Of a DNA stretch of 64,000 nucleotides, positions 35,916 through 45,808 are shown piece by piece. Under the pieces are notes generated by a model. That model did not search any database, was not told where the DNA came from, and saw only the letters and a program-made list of their open reading frames with translations. Every line of letters begins with the position of its first letter. Position 1 is the first letter of the stretch. Made by a program: the position numbers and the translations under genes. This DNA is from Spirosoma spitsbergense DSM 19989 (lineage in GTDB: Bacteria > Bacteroidota > Bacteroidia > Cytophagales > Spirosomataceae): assembly GCF_000374085.1 (NCBI RefSeq), contig NZ_KB893387.1, forward strand, positions 28,398 to 92,397, read 5' to 3'.

Positions 35916-38591
35916 TTACTTATCCGCTAATACTTCCTGATTCTTGAATTTGTACCAGTACTCGATCAGGTCGGCGATCAGGCCCGTCCAGCCCGTTTGG
36001 TGACTGGCCCCCAGCCCCATGCCTGTGTCGCCATTGAAATATTCGTAGAACAGGTAAAGGTCCTGGAAATGCGGGTCGTCCTGCATCTTTTTATCGTCTC
36101 CGTAGGCCGCTACTTTGCCGGTGGCATCCCGCCGGAAAATATTGAATAGCCGCTCTATTACCAGCATAACGGCATCTTTTATGCTCATCACGTGCCCTGA
36201 GTTAGTTGGGTATTCGATCTCGAAATCGTCGCCGTAGTACTGATAGAATTTCAGCAGGGAGTCCATCAGCAAAAAGTTAACCGGGAACCAGATAGGGCCG
36301 CGCCAGTTGGAGTTGCCGCCAAACATGCTCATCTCTGACTCGGCGGGCACGTAGCGTACCTGATAGATCTCGCTGTTGAGTTCGAACTGATACGGTGTTT
36401 TTTCGTGAAATTTCGATAAGGCCCGGATGCCGTAATCGGACAAAAACTCGGTTTCATCAAACATCCGTTTCAAAATCATTTTCATCCGGTGACCGCGCAG
36501 CAGGCTCAGCAGGTGCGTTTCTCCCTTGCCCGGCTCGTGCCAGCGCGATACCAGCGAAGCCAGATCGGGGCGGTTCGTCAGTACCCATTCCACCCGGCGT
36601 TTGAAGTCGGGTAGTTTGGACAATAGCTCCTCGTCCAGAATTTCAACGGCAAAGAGTGGGATCAATCCCACCATCGACCGGATTTTGAGCAATCGGGCGT
36701 TGTTATCGGGCATGTGCAGCACATCGTAGTAGAACTGGTCTACTTCGTCCCACAGGCTGATATTCTGCCGCCCCAGGTTGTTCATGGCCGAGGCAATGTG
36801 CAGGAAGTGCTCGAAGAACTTGCTGGCCATGTCCTGATAACTGGGACGCGTGAGCGAAATCTCACAGGCAATACGCAGCATATTCAGGGTGTACATGGCC
36901 ATCCAGCCCGTACCGTCGGCCTGCTCGATGCGCCCACCCATCGGTAATGGCTGACTCCGGTCGAATACTCCGATGTTATCCAGGCCCAGAAACCCGCCAC
37001 CAAAAATATTATTTCCCGAAACGTCTTTCTGATTGACCCACCACGTAAAGTTCAGTAGTAGCTTATGGAAAATCCGTTCCAGAAAATTAACGTCACCAAC
37101 CCCATTCAGGTCGCGGTCAATTTCATACACCTGCCAGGTAGCCCAGGCGTGAACGGGTGGGTTTACATCGCCAAAATTCCATTCGTACGCCGGAATCTGC
37201 CCGTTCGGGTGCATGTAGTACTCCCGCAGAATAACCGCCAGTTGTCGCTTGGCAAAGTGAGGGTCCAGCCGGGCCAGCGTGAGGGTGTGGAAAGCCAGAT
37301 CCCAGGCTGCAAACCAGGGGTACTCCCACTTGTCGGGCATGGAGATAATGTTGGCGGTGTACATGTGACGCCAGCCTTCATTACGAGCGTATACGCGCCC
37401 CTGAAACGGAACCGGCATCTTGGGGTCACCCTTCAGCCACTCGTTTACATTGTAATAATAAAACTGTTTGTTCCAGAGCATACCGGCATACGCCTGCCGC
37501 TGTATGGCCAGTAATTCCGGGTCAATAACGTTTTTCTGTAACTCAGCATAAAAGGCATCCGCTTCCGCTAATCGTTCGTTATGGATAGACGCAAAGTTGG
37601 CGAAAGGCTGCGTCAGTTGCGTTTGATCGCTGAAGCGGAGCCGGATGCTTACACTATCTCCTGCGGGTACTGTGCGCTTATAGAGCGCGGAGGCCTTTGT
37701 ACCAATCTGATTGGGGTTGATAAATGATTTCTTTCCCCCTGAGGTAATAAAATTATTGATACCATCTTTCGTGTACTTCGACACGTTCGGACGGCCGTAC
37801 AGGTGTTCTGTGTTGGTGTCGTTGTCGCAGAACAGCAGGGCATCCGCATTTTCGCAGTAGAGTTTATACTTACCCAACTGCTTATGATTGACCTCAATCT
37901 GGTTGTTGGCAATGCCGTGCAGCATGGGCCTAATGTTGTACTGCTCGTAGCCCCACGCCCACGTATTACGGAACCAGATGGTGGGCAACAGCGTAAGCGG
38001 AGCATCTTCGTCGGACCGATTATGAGCCGTAACGGTTACCAGCCAGTCATTTTGATCGGCTTTGGCGTATTCTATAAAAATGTCGAAGTACTCATCCTGA
38101 TCGAAAATGCCGGTGTCGGTCAGTTCAAACTCCGGCTCGTGCCGGTTTCGGCGCATGGATTCGATTACCAGTCGATTGTACGGAAACTCCTGCTGTGGGT
38201 ACTTGTACAGCATTTTCATGTACGAGTGCGTAGGGGTACTGTCCAGGTAATAGTACAGTTCCTTTACATCTTCGCCATGGTTTCCTTCCGGCCCCGACAG
38301 GCCAAACAGCCGCTCCTTGATGATGTTGTCTTTATGATTCCAGAAACCCAGGGCAAAACAGATATTTCCTTTGTTGTCGGAAATGCCCCCAATCCCTTCT
38401 TCGCCCCAGCGGTAGGCGCGGGAGCGGGCCATCTCGTGCGACACAAAATTCCAGGCATCGCCGTAGGGGCTATAGTCTTCCCGTACAGTACCCCAGGCCC
38501 GCTCGGAAAGGTAAGGGCCCCATTTTTTCCAGCCTTTATTGTCAGCTCGTTCGTAGATTCGTTCGCGTTCGGCAGTAGGCATAATATTCAT
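35916..38591 (-). CDS. GH63-like (MGH1-type) glucosidase
   Basis: 891 residues without a signal peptide, so cytoplasmic. The start MNIMPTAERERIYERAD (38591) has an AGG nine bases upstream; 38582 is an alternative. Conserved parts: WGPYLSERAWGTVREDYS, an N-terminal beta domain, then an (alpha/alpha)6 barrel with PWFAAWDLAFHTLTLARLDP, GQIPAYEWNFGDVNPPVHAWA, FGGGFLGLDNIGVFDRS, and WRGPIWFPVNFLL. The catalytic acid/base pair is expected in the DxxFH and late E segments. Family members hydrolyse alpha-glucosides such as trehalose- or mannosylglycerate-like compounds; exact substrate unknown. Confidence 0.85.
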   Translation of the reverse strand: MNIMPTAERERIYERADNKGWKKWGPYLSERAWGTVREDYSPYGDAWNFVSHEMARSRAYRWGEEGIGGISDNKGNICFALGFWNHKDNIIKERLFGLSGPEGNHGEDVKELYYYLDSTPTHSYMKMLYKYPQQEFPYNRLVIESMRRNRHEPEFELTDTGIFDQDEYFDIFIEYAKADQNDWLVTVTAHNRSDEDAPLTLLPTIWFRNTWAWGYEQYNIRPMLHGIANNQIEVNHKQLGKYKLYCENADALLFCDNDTNTEHLYGRPNVSKYTKDGINNFITSGGKKSFINPNQIGTKASALYKRTVPAGDSVSIRLRFSDQTQLTQPFANFASIHNERLAEADAFYAELQKNVIDPELLAIQRQAYAGMLWNKQFYYYNVNEWLKGDPKMPVPFQGRVYARNEGWRHMYTANIISMPDKWEYPWFAAWDLAFHTLTLARLDPHFAKRQLAVILREYYMHPNGQIPAYEWNFGDVNPPVHAWATWQVYEIDRDLNGVGDVNFLERIFHKLLLNFTWWVNQKDVSGNNIFGGGFLGLDNIGVFDRSQPLPMGGRIEQADGTGWMAMYTLNMLRIACEISLTRPSYQDMASKFFEHFLHIASAMNNLGRQNISLWDEVDQFYYDVLHMPDNNARLLKIRSMVGLIPLFAVEILDEELLSKLPDFKRRVEWVLTNRPDLASLVSRWHEPGKGETHLLSLLRGHRMKMILKRMFDETEFLSDYGIRALSKFHEKTPYQFELNSEIYQVRYVPAESEMSMFGGNSNWRGPIWFPVNFLLMDSLLKFYQYYGDDFEIEYPTNSGHVMSIKDAVMLVIERLFNIFRRDATGKVAAYGDDKKMQDDPHFQDLYLFYEYFNGDTGMGLGASHQTGWTGLIADLIEYWYKFKNQEVLADK

Positions 38592-38773
38592 AAATATCAA
38601 CCTGGTTGGTTGATGCATGTAAGTTACCTGGCAGGCATATACACCAAAGATAGTAGGCTTACGGTGTATTGTTTAGAAAAAGACTGTTCGTGCTTAGATG
38701 TTTGTTCAATGCAATTGTTTTGCCAATAGCAATAAAATGACAACAAATAATTCGTTTACCCGTACTTTGTAGC

Positions 38774-38992
38774 ATGAATTCGCAACCCAATAACCCGCTT
38801 CACGGTAAAACGCTGGAAGCTATCCTAACCGAACTGGTTGCCCATTATGGCTGGGATCAACTAGGGCAGGAAATTCGGATCAACTGCTTCCTCAACAACC
38901 CCAGCATCAAATCAAGCCTGACGTTTCTACGCAAAACCGAATGGGCCAGAAAGCAGGTGGAGGAACTGTACGTAAATAGGCTAGGGGCGTAG
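38774..38992 (+). CDS. VF530-family DNA-binding protein (DUF2132)
   Basis: 72 residues matching the family throughout: [56 protein letters not shown]. Small helical protein with proposed nucleic-acid binding; no known pathway. A TACTTTG -7-like box lies a few bases before the ATG. Confidence 0.9.
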   Translation: MNSQPNNPLHGKTLEAILTELVAHYGWDQLGQEIRINCFLNNPSIKSSLTFLRKTEWARKQVEELYVNRLGA

Positions 38993-39007
38993 GGCCTGGC
39001 CCCACTC

Positions 39008-40180
39008 TTACTTTACCGCTGACAATACCCGTTTGATCAGTTCGTTAGGACTTCCATTATGCCACCGCCATACAATGACGATGTCATGTTCAGGGTCAAT
39101 CCAGATGGTATTTGAACCCGCACCCAGGGCTGCATAACTCGTTGCGGGCGCATCGGGCCAGGCTTTTTTGCCGGTAGTACTGGTGCCCGTATTCAGCCAC
39201 CATAAATACCCGTAATCAGGGCCAACCGGACTGGGCGTTGTTGCTTTCCTCACCCAGTCGGCCGAGACAATCTGTTTGTTTTTCCATTGTCCCTGTCGTA
39301 AAAACAGGTAGCCAAACCGGGCTTCGTCGAGGGCGTTAATCCATAGGCCACCACCCCAGCGGGTTCCGCCACTCACCGATGGCATCTGTTTCCCGTCCAC
39401 ATCGGCCACGGCATTCGGATAGGTAATATACCGCCATGTATCTGATGCGCCGATGGGGTTCATTAGTTCATCGCGCACCACATTGGGGATTGGTTTTTTC
39501 CACAGCCGAAGCAGTGAAAGGGCAAATCGGTTGATGCGAACGTCGTTGTATTCGTAATACGAACCGGGCTTCTGGAGCGTTCGGGGTTTACGTTCTCCTT
39601 TCCCGAACGCTTCTTTGCCAACGAAGTCGCTGTTTTTACCCCATAACTCGCCCTCCCATTCGCTGGCTTGCTGGGCGTGGTTCTCCCAGGTAATGGCCCG
39701 GTTCTGCTCCGAATCGTACCCGCCGTCGTGTATCAGTTTCGCTACCGGGTCGTGAATATCAGGAATCATACCCCGTTCGATAGTGATACCCAGTACGGTA
39801 GACAATACGCTCTTTGCCACGCTATACGTAGGGTCAGGTTGTTGCGTGTCGCCCCACTCGGCCACAATGTAGCCATGCCGGAGAATAACGCCGTTGGTAG
39901 TGGCCCGGCTGGCGGGCATTGGTCCCAGCATTTTACCGAAAATTTCTTCCTGCGTCGAAAAGTCACGGGGCATCTGGGTCGTTTCCTGCGTTTTGGCAAA
40001 GGCTACGGCCTCGTTCAGCAACCCCGCATCCATCCCAGCCTTTTCGGGGGCCAGGTGCGTCCAGTTCCCTTTGGCAGGGAAATAGGGTGTGGACGATGAT
40101 ATAGTGGCCGGTCGGTGACAGGCTACGAGAACGGTTAGAAACAGGGCGTACGGGCAATGGCGCAAAAAGGAACGAGTCAT
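39008..40180 (-). CDS. Serine hydrolase of the beta-lactamase/DD-peptidase fold (class C), lipoprotein
   Basis: 390 residues with a lipoprotein-like signal (LFLTVLVACH, Cys21). SVAK supplies the SxxK nucleophile/base, YEYNDVRIN the YxN element, and GAGSNTIWIDPEHDIVIVW the end of the fold with the HxG/KTG-like strand replaced. Probably periplasmic esterase or peptidase rather than an antibiotic-resistance enzyme. Stops 16 bp from the convergent VF530 gene; 20 bp downstream of the M28 peptidase gene. Confidence 0.82.
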   Translation of the reverse strand: MTRSFLRHCPYALFLTVLVACHRPATISSSTPYFPAKGNWTHLAPEKAGMDAGLLNEAVAFAKTQETTQMPRDFSTQEEIFGKMLGPMPASRATTNGVILRHGYIVAEWGDTQQPDPTYSVAKSVLSTVLGITIERGMIPDIHDPVAKLIHDGGYDSEQNRAITWENHAQQASEWEGELWGKNSDFVGKEAFGKGERKPRTLQKPGSYYEYNDVRINRFALSLLRLWKKPIPNVVRDELMNPIGASDTWRYITYPNAVADVDGKQMPSVSGGTRWGGGLWINALDEARFGYLFLRQGQWKNKQIVSADWVRKATTPSPVGPDYGYLWWLNTGTSTTGKKAWPDAPATSYAALGAGSNTIWIDPEHDIVIVWRWHNGSPNELIKRVLSAVK

Positions 40181-40200
40181 GTGTTTGGGTGAAAAAGCTG

Positions 40201-41712
40201 TTAGCGTTCCAGTTTAAAGCCAGGATCTACCTTAATCCGGTCGGGCCGATTGGCAATATCCCAGCCGGTGAGGTACATCCAGCGGGCAATACGCGTTACT
40301 TTGGCGGTGTTGATGCGGTCGGGTTCGTCTTTAGGCGTGTGGTAATCAGCGTGGAGCAGAGTTGTAAACGCAATGGCTGGCACCCCAGCGCGGGCGTAGG
40401 GCAGGTGATCGGAGCGGAAATACCAGCCTTCGGGGTGATCCGGTTTGTCCCAGAGGGTGTCGAGTTTAAAATGCGCTTCCGACTGATTATAGGCTAGCGC
40501 CGTATTGACCAGATCCGTCGAGTTGCGGTGGGGCGGCTGCTGACCCAGAATAGCCGCGCTGTCGGGGTCATTCCGGCCAATCATTTCCGCATTCAACACC
40601 GCTACGATGGATTCTTTTGGCACCGTTGGGTGCTCCACGTAATACCGTGAACCCAGCAAACCCCGCTCTTCGGCCCCGTGAAAAATAAACAATGCCGTGC
40701 GCTTACCGGGTTTCTGAGCAAAAGCCCGACCAATAGCCATCGTCGCTGTGCAGCCACTGGCGTTGTCGTCGGCTCCGTTCCAGATGGAATCGCCCGCAAC
40801 CGCCCGCCGGACACCATCGTGGTCCTGGTGGGTGCTGTACAGCACGTATTCATTTTTGAGCGTCGGATCGGTGCCGGGTGCTTTGGCGATGATATTGACG
40901 GACGGGTAGCTAAAACTTTCCACGTTGACCACATTGGTAAATTGCTGGCCGGGTTGTTTGATCCAGTCAATTGCGCTGGCGGGAAGCCAGATGGTAGGGG
41001 CCTGTGAAAAAACGCGGGTGTTGGCCCCGCCGGGTAAGTCATAGCGACCCCGCTCCAGCCCGGTTGTCCACCGCTCAAAATACGACTGCGCTTCTTTGTC
41101 CGATACCCATACTACAGCCAGTGCTCCGGCCTTGATCAGGTCTGCCGCCCGGCGGTTCATAGTGCCGAACAGATACCGGCGATAGCTTATTTCCGGTGGC
41201 CCTGTTCCCGAAAACTCCAGGGCTACGGCCTTGCCTTTGATGTCTACTTTGGCCAGTTCTTCGGGTGTTCCTTTACCCGCAAATACCAGCGGGGCATCCA
41301 CAGAAGCAATGGCGGGGGCCAGAATAAAGGCATCCTGTCCGTGTGCGAGCTGATGCGTGCCAATGGCTAACCGGCTGGTTTCGGTGATGCGGGTGCGCTG
41401 AATATGAAAAAACTGGAAAAACGTACCATCATCGCCACCGGGTTGCAGACCCATGGCCCGAAGTTGGTCGGCAATCCAGACGGACGCTTTCAGTTCGTCG
41501 AGAGAACCACCTTCCCGGCCCCGGAAGTGATCGCCCGCCAGGGCAAAAAGGTCGCGTTTAATGTCGCTTTCCTGAATCGCCGAGAGGGCATTGGCTGTTT
41601 TGGCGGTGCCGGATTTTGATTGGGCAAGACCCGTTAGCGTACCCAGCAGAAGGGACAACGTGATGACTGTTGACAGTCGATGGTAGAATTTCTGAAAATT
41701 CAGGTAATACAT
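40201..41712 (-). CDS. M28-family secreted aminopeptidase
   Basis: 503 residues with signal peptide (MYYLNFQKFYHRLSTVITLSLLL..AQS). A PA-like insert (VDIKGKAVALEF) precedes the peptidase with zinc ligands: His in YSTHQDHDG, Asp in NGADDNASG, Glu in FHGAEERGLLGS, His in LLHADYHTPKD. The N-terminal track extension to 41742 is not needed. Likely degrades peptides in the periplasm together with the neighbouring serine hydrolase. Confidence 0.9.
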   Translation of the reverse strand: MYYLNFQKFYHRLSTVITLSLLLGTLTGLAQSKSGTAKTANALSAIQESDIKRDLFALAGDHFRGREGGSLDELKASVWIADQLRAMGLQPGGDDGTFFQFFHIQRTRITETSRLAIGTHQLAHGQDAFILAPAIASVDAPLVFAGKGTPEELAKVDIKGKAVALEFSGTGPPEISYRRYLFGTMNRRAADLIKAGALAVVWVSDKEAQSYFERWTTGLERGRYDLPGGANTRVFSQAPTIWLPASAIDWIKQPGQQFTNVVNVESFSYPSVNIIAKAPGTDPTLKNEYVLYSTHQDHDGVRRAVAGDSIWNGADDNASGCTATMAIGRAFAQKPGKRTALFIFHGAEERGLLGSRYYVEHPTVPKESIVAVLNAEMIGRNDPDSAAILGQQPPHRNSTDLVNTALAYNQSEAHFKLDTLWDKPDHPEGWYFRSDHLPYARAGVPAIAFTTLLHADYHTPKDEPDRINTAKVTRIARWMYLTGWDIANRPDRIKVDPGFKLER

Positions 41713-41820
41713 GTTGTGTTGGTTGAGAAGTGATTGACACACAACAAAGCTACGGACAGACGTACTATTTTACGTCTCTTTTACTGAAAAACCTTACCTT
41801 CGACAACCAAACAACCTGCT

Positions 41821-43374
41821 ATGAAATGGACCTTTTTGGGCTTAATGCTACTGTGGAGTGGCATTACGAGCCAATTTATTTCGGCACAATCCCGAAAAAC
41901 TACCATCGACTCCGTGTCCCGGTTCGATGCTTATGTGGCGCAGGCCGTCCGCGACTGGCACGTACCGGGCCTGACGGTCACGGTGGTGAAAAACGGGAAC
42001 GTACTGTTCAAAAAAGGCTATGGCTACCGGGTACTGAACAAACCGGAACCCGTTGATACACAGATGCTCTTTGCGATGGCATCGACTACCAAAGCCATGA
42101 CGGCTGCCTGTCTGGGAATACTGGTCGATGAGGGCAAACTCCGCTGGGATGACCCCGTTACGAATTACCTGCCCAATTTTCAGTTGTACGACCCCGCCGT
42201 TACGCGGGAGGTACGGGTGCGCGACCTGCTTCTTCATAATACGGGTGTAGGTAATGCTGATTTCTTGTGGGCAGCCAACCAGCTTTCGCCCGATGAAATT
42301 ATCCATCGACTGCGGCTCGTAAAACCATCCTACTCCTTTCGGTCGGGGTTTATGTACCAGAATATCATGTACCTGGCCGCTGGTAAAGTAATTGAAAAAG
42401 CGAGCGGTGTCCCCTGGGATACGTTTATTCGTACCCGCATTTTTGAGCCGCTCGACATGCGCCGGACAAAGGCACTGTTTCGGGACGTGACAGATGCCAA
42501 CCGGGCTAAACCGCATGTGACCATAAAAGACACGGTTCGGCTGGTCGATAGTCGGGTTGAAGAAGGGCTGGTCGATTCGGTGGGACCCGCCGGTTCGGTC
42601 TGGTCCTGTGCTGATGATTTAGCCAACTGGATGCAGTGTATGCTCGATAGTGGCCGGTATAGTGGCAAACGTCTGTTGAAGCCCGCTACCTGGGCGGAGT
42701 TATTTAAACCCCAGACCCTGGTGACGGACCGCGAATTTTACCCGACTCAGGCCCTGATCAAACCCGTCTGGAAAACCTACGGGCTGGGCTGGTTTCAGCA
42801 CGATTACCGGGGTCACGGCGTTAATTTTCACACCGGTAGCCTGACCGGCATGATTGCCATTCATGGTCAGCTGCCCGATGCCAGACTGGCCGTTTATGTG
42901 CAGGGTAACCTGGACCATGCCGAGCTTCGGCACGCGCTTATGTACCGGGCTTTCGACGAATTTGCTCTCGGCATCGACCACGACTGGAGTGCCGAGTTTC
43001 AGGCGTTGTACGGTGGACTAAAGCAACAGGCTAAAGCCGTTGAACGTAAAGCCGACAGCACCCACGTATTAAACACCAGCCCATCGTTGCCCCTAACGGC
43101 CTATGTGGGCAGCTATACCGACCCGCTGTATGGCAAAGTAGATGTGATCATGCAGAACGGTACCCTTTATGCGTCCCTGAATGACCTGTTGACCGGTCCC
43201 CTCGGCCATTGGCATTTCAATACGTTTCGCCTTGCTTACGACCAATTCTGGAATAGTACCGATACGGTCAATTTTACGCTGAATTCAGCGGGGCAAGTAC
43301 AAACCCTGATCTGGAATGGTGCCGGATTTGCCCGCGAGCCACAGGTTTCAGGCAAAGGCGTAGCAGAGCGGTAG
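41821..43374 (+). CDS. Serine hydrolase (beta-lactamase fold) with C-terminal DUF3471-type domain
   Basis: 517 residues with signal peptide ending SAQ. ASTTK carries the SxxK motif, MYQNIMY the YxN motif, and FHTGSLTG the HxG element. The last 110 residues (LTAYVGSYTDPLYGKVDV...) are the lipocalin-like DUF3471 domain found in many such hydrolases. Role: likely peptide or ester hydrolysis in the periplasm. A TTACCTTCG -7-like box lies near 41795. Confidence 0.88.
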   Translation: MKWTFLGLMLLWSGITSQFISAQSRKTTIDSVSRFDAYVAQAVRDWHVPGLTVTVVKNGNVLFKKGYGYRVLNKPEPVDTQMLFAMASTTKAMTAACLGILVDEGKLRWDDPVTNYLPNFQLYDPAVTREVRVRDLLLHNTGVGNADFLWAANQLSPDEIIHRLRLVKPSYSFRSGFMYQNIMYLAAGKVIEKASGVPWDTFIRTRIFEPLDMRRTKALFRDVTDANRAKPHVTIKDTVRLVDSRVEEGLVDSVGPAGSVWSCADDLANWMQCMLDSGRYSGKRLLKPATWAELFKPQTLVTDREFYPTQALIKPVWKTYGLGWFQHDYRGHGVNFHTGSLTGMIAIHGQLPDARLAVYVQGNLDHAELRHALMYRAFDEFALGIDHDWSAEFQALYGGLKQQAKAVERKADSTHVLNTSPSLPLTAYVGSYTDPLYGKVDVIMQNGTLYASLNDLLTGPLGHWHFNTFRLAYDQFWNSTDTVNFTLNSAGQVQTLIWNGAGFAREPQVSGKGVAER

Positions 43375-43432
43375 ATAACTGCCCCGAAAATTCATTGAAA
43401 GTACAATTTATCATCAACCCAATCAATTCATC

Positions 43433-44965
43433 ATGTCCGTGAAATTTTTACCCGTTTTTATTATTGCTTCGATTATTTCCTTCCAGTCTCAGGCTCAATC
43501 GGCACTGGACAAAGTTCGCCAGTATCGACACATGAACGAAACCGTCCTGATGGACGAATACCGCCAGTTTCTGTCCATTCCCAATGTTTCTGCCGATTCG
43601 GCTAATATCCGGAAGAATGCCGCCTTCATTCTCCAGATGATGAAACAGCGCGGTATCCCCGCCAGGTTGCTCGATGGCCCCACACCGGGTACAACCCCGG
43701 CCGTATTTGGGGAGATCAAGGTGCCGGGAGCCAGGAAGACCATCGTCTTTTACGCCCACTACGACGGGCAGCCCGTCAACCCGAAACAGTGGGCCGAGGG
43801 GCTGCAACCCTTCAACCCCGTTTTTATTACGGCTCCCGTAGAGCAGGGCGGTAAAATTATAACGACCTACAAATCGGGTGATACCATCGACCCGAACTGG
43901 CGGCTTTCGGGCCGGGGAAGTGCCGATGACAAAGCGGGCGTTATGACTATTCTGAATGCCTACGATGCCCTGGTAAAGACGAAAACGGCGCCTGCTGTCA
44001 ATCTGAAGTTTTTCTTTGAAGGCGAAGAAGAAGTCGGTTCGGCGCACCTGGGAGAAATTTTTGCTAAACACAAAGACAAACTGGCCAGCGACATCTGGGT
44101 CATTGCCGATGGCCCGCGCCACGTATCGGGGAAGCGAATGGTGCAGTTTGGCGTTCGGGGCGATGTGAATATGAGCCTGACGGTGTACGGAGCCAAACGA
44201 CCGCTCCACAGCGGAAACTACGGCAACTGGGCGCCCAATCCGGCCATGCGGCTGGTGACGCTACTGGCGAGCATGAAAGATGATAAAGATCAGGTTCTGA
44301 TAAAAGGGTTTTACGATGATGTGGTGCCGCTAACCGCCAGTGAAAAAGAGGCACTGGCCAAAATTCCCAACGTCGAAGCCTCCCTGAAACAGGAATTAGG
44401 CATTGCTGAACCCGACGGCAATGGTACCCCCTTTGTAGAACTGCTGATGCGGCCTACGCTCAATATCAACGGGATTCAGAGTGCCAACGTCGGGGCTATG
44501 GCGGGTAATATCATTCCAACTAAAGCCGAAGCGGTGCTCGATTTGCGGCTCGTGCGGGGTAACGATGCAGACCGCCAGATGGGCCGGGTAGAAGATCATA
44601 TTCAGGCTCAGGGATATCATATCATTGACCACGAGCCAACGGATACCGAGCGGCAACAGTACCCAAAACTGATCAAAATCAGTCACGGGCATGGGTATAA
44701 TGCCCAGCGGACACCCCTGGATTCGCCCATTGCCCAGGAGGTTATTGCCGCCGTGCAAACCACCAGCCCCGACCCCATCGTACTATCGCCATCGGCGGGG
44801 GGGAGTTTGCCGCTGTACCTGTTCGATACCGTTTTGAACGTTCCTGTAGTGTCGGTGCCGGTAGTGAATTACGATAACAACCAGCATGCCGAAAACGAGA
44901 ACATGAAGGTGCAGTTTCTGTGGGAAGGTATTGAGATAATGGCTGCTATCATGCAACTGAAATAA
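43433..44965 (+). CDS. M20-family dipeptidase/peptidase
   Basis: 510 residues with signal peptide (FIIASIISFQSQAQS). Zinc site: HYDGQP (His), GRGSADDKAG (Asp, Asp), EGEEEVGS (catalytic Glu and metal Glu), plus the lid domain with LHSGNYGNWAPNP (dimer His). Typical of the longer bacterial M20A dipeptidases. The fourth peptidase-type gene in a row, suggesting a peptide-utilisation cluster. Followed by a long hairpin. Confidence 0.9.
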   Translation: MSVKFLPVFIIASIISFQSQAQSALDKVRQYRHMNETVLMDEYRQFLSIPNVSADSANIRKNAAFILQMMKQRGIPARLLDGPTPGTTPAVFGEIKVPGARKTIVFYAHYDGQPVNPKQWAEGLQPFNPVFITAPVEQGGKIITTYKSGDTIDPNWRLSGRGSADDKAGVMTILNAYDALVKTKTAPAVNLKFFFEGEEEVGSAHLGEIFAKHKDKLASDIWVIADGPRHVSGKRMVQFGVRGDVNMSLTVYGAKRPLHSGNYGNWAPNPAMRLVTLLASMKDDKDQVLIKGFYDDVVPLTASEKEALAKIPNVEASLKQELGIAEPDGNGTPFVELLMRPTLNINGIQSANVGAMAGNIIPTKAEAVLDLRLVRGNDADRQMGRVEDHIQAQGYHIIDHEPTDTERQQYPKLIKISHGHGYNAQRTPLDSPIAQEVIAAVQTTSPDPIVLSPSAGGSLPLYLFDTVLNVPVVSVPVVNYDNNQHAENENMKVQFLWEGIEIMAAIMQLK

Positions 44966-44991
44966 GCATAGATAGTAGTAACGCAGTGTCG

Positions 44992-45045
44992 AACTCCATC
45001 ATTAATCGTACCGGTCATCAGTACGATACGATTAATGATGGAGTT
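44992..45045. terminator. Long hairpin after the M20 peptidase
   Basis: 19-bp perfect arms (44992-45010, 45027-45045) with a 16-nt loop. No long T-run follows, so it is either a stem-stabilised terminator or a dispersed palindrome. Confidence 0.6.
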
Positions 45046-45159
45046 TAAGATAAAACTCACCCGTGCCATAAAAAATGTTTGAACGGGTGAAACATTTTTA
45101 CTGAATTAAATGTATATACATCAAATGTTAAAACATGAAATTAATTAACACCTATCATT

Positions 45160-45702
45160 ATGGAAACTGCAACAGCCACTACCTGGGTAATTGACCCCTC
45201 ACACTCGGAAGTTCAATTTAAAGTAAAACACCTGGTTATCTCGACCGTAACGGGTTCATTTGGCCAGTACGAAGGTCAGGTTGAATCACACGGTGATGAC
45301 TTTACTGATGCTAAAGTTTCTTTTTCGGCGGATATCGACAGCATTAGCACGGGAGCAGAACAGCGGGACGGTCACCTCAAATCGGCTGAATTTTTCGATG
45401 CGGAGCAGTTCCCAAAGCTCACTTTTGTATCGACCAGCATGACCAAAACGGGTGATGACACGTATAACGTGGCCGGGGATTTGACGATGCACGGCGTTAC
45501 CAAACCAGTAACGCTCAAAGCAGAGCATGGTGGACAAATGCAGGATTTCTATGGTCAGACCAAAGCAGGTTTCGAACTGACCGGTACTATAAAGCGGAAA
45601 GAATTTGGCCTGACCTGGGATGGTATTACTGAAGCCGGTGCAATCGTTGTCAGTGACGACGTTAAGCTGGTCATGAATATCCAGTTGACGAAACAGGCGT
45701 AA
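45160..45702 (+). CDS. YceI-family lipid-binding protein
   Basis: 180 residues: TWVIDPSHSEVQFKVKHLVISTVTGSF, the SAEFFDAEQFPKLTF strand, LTMHGVTKPVTL and EFGLTWDGITEAGAIVVSDDVKL, all signature parts of the lipocalin-like YceI barrel that binds polyprenyl-type lipids. Unlike E. coli YceI it has no signal peptide, so it would be cytoplasmic. Confidence 0.93.
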   Translation: METATATTWVIDPSHSEVQFKVKHLVISTVTGSFGQYEGQVESHGDDFTDAKVSFSADIDSISTGAEQRDGHLKSAEFFDAEQFPKLTFVSTSMTKTGDDTYNVAGDLTMHGVTKPVTLKAEHGGQMQDFYGQTKAGFELTGTIKRKEFGLTWDGITEAGAIVVSDDVKLVMNIQLTKQA

Positions 45703-45754
45703 CCTATACAGGGCTGGTAGCGCCGGGTTTCAACCCGACGGTATCAGGGTACTG

Positions 45755-45796
45755 AAAAAGGCCTCTATGGGATCGTAATCCGGTAGAGGCCTTTTT
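45755..45796. terminator. Bidirectional terminator between yceI-like gene and PKD/T9SS gene
   Basis: 13-bp perfect arms (45755-45767, 45784-45796) flanked by A5 on the left and T6 on the right, 13 bp from the stop of the facing gene. Confidence 0.85.
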
Positions 45797-45808
45797 TCTA
45801 GTCACGCG

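Noticed and set aside
37803..38729. 308-codon plus-strand frame
   Set aside because: Antisense to the conserved GH63-like glucosidase gene; no family features.
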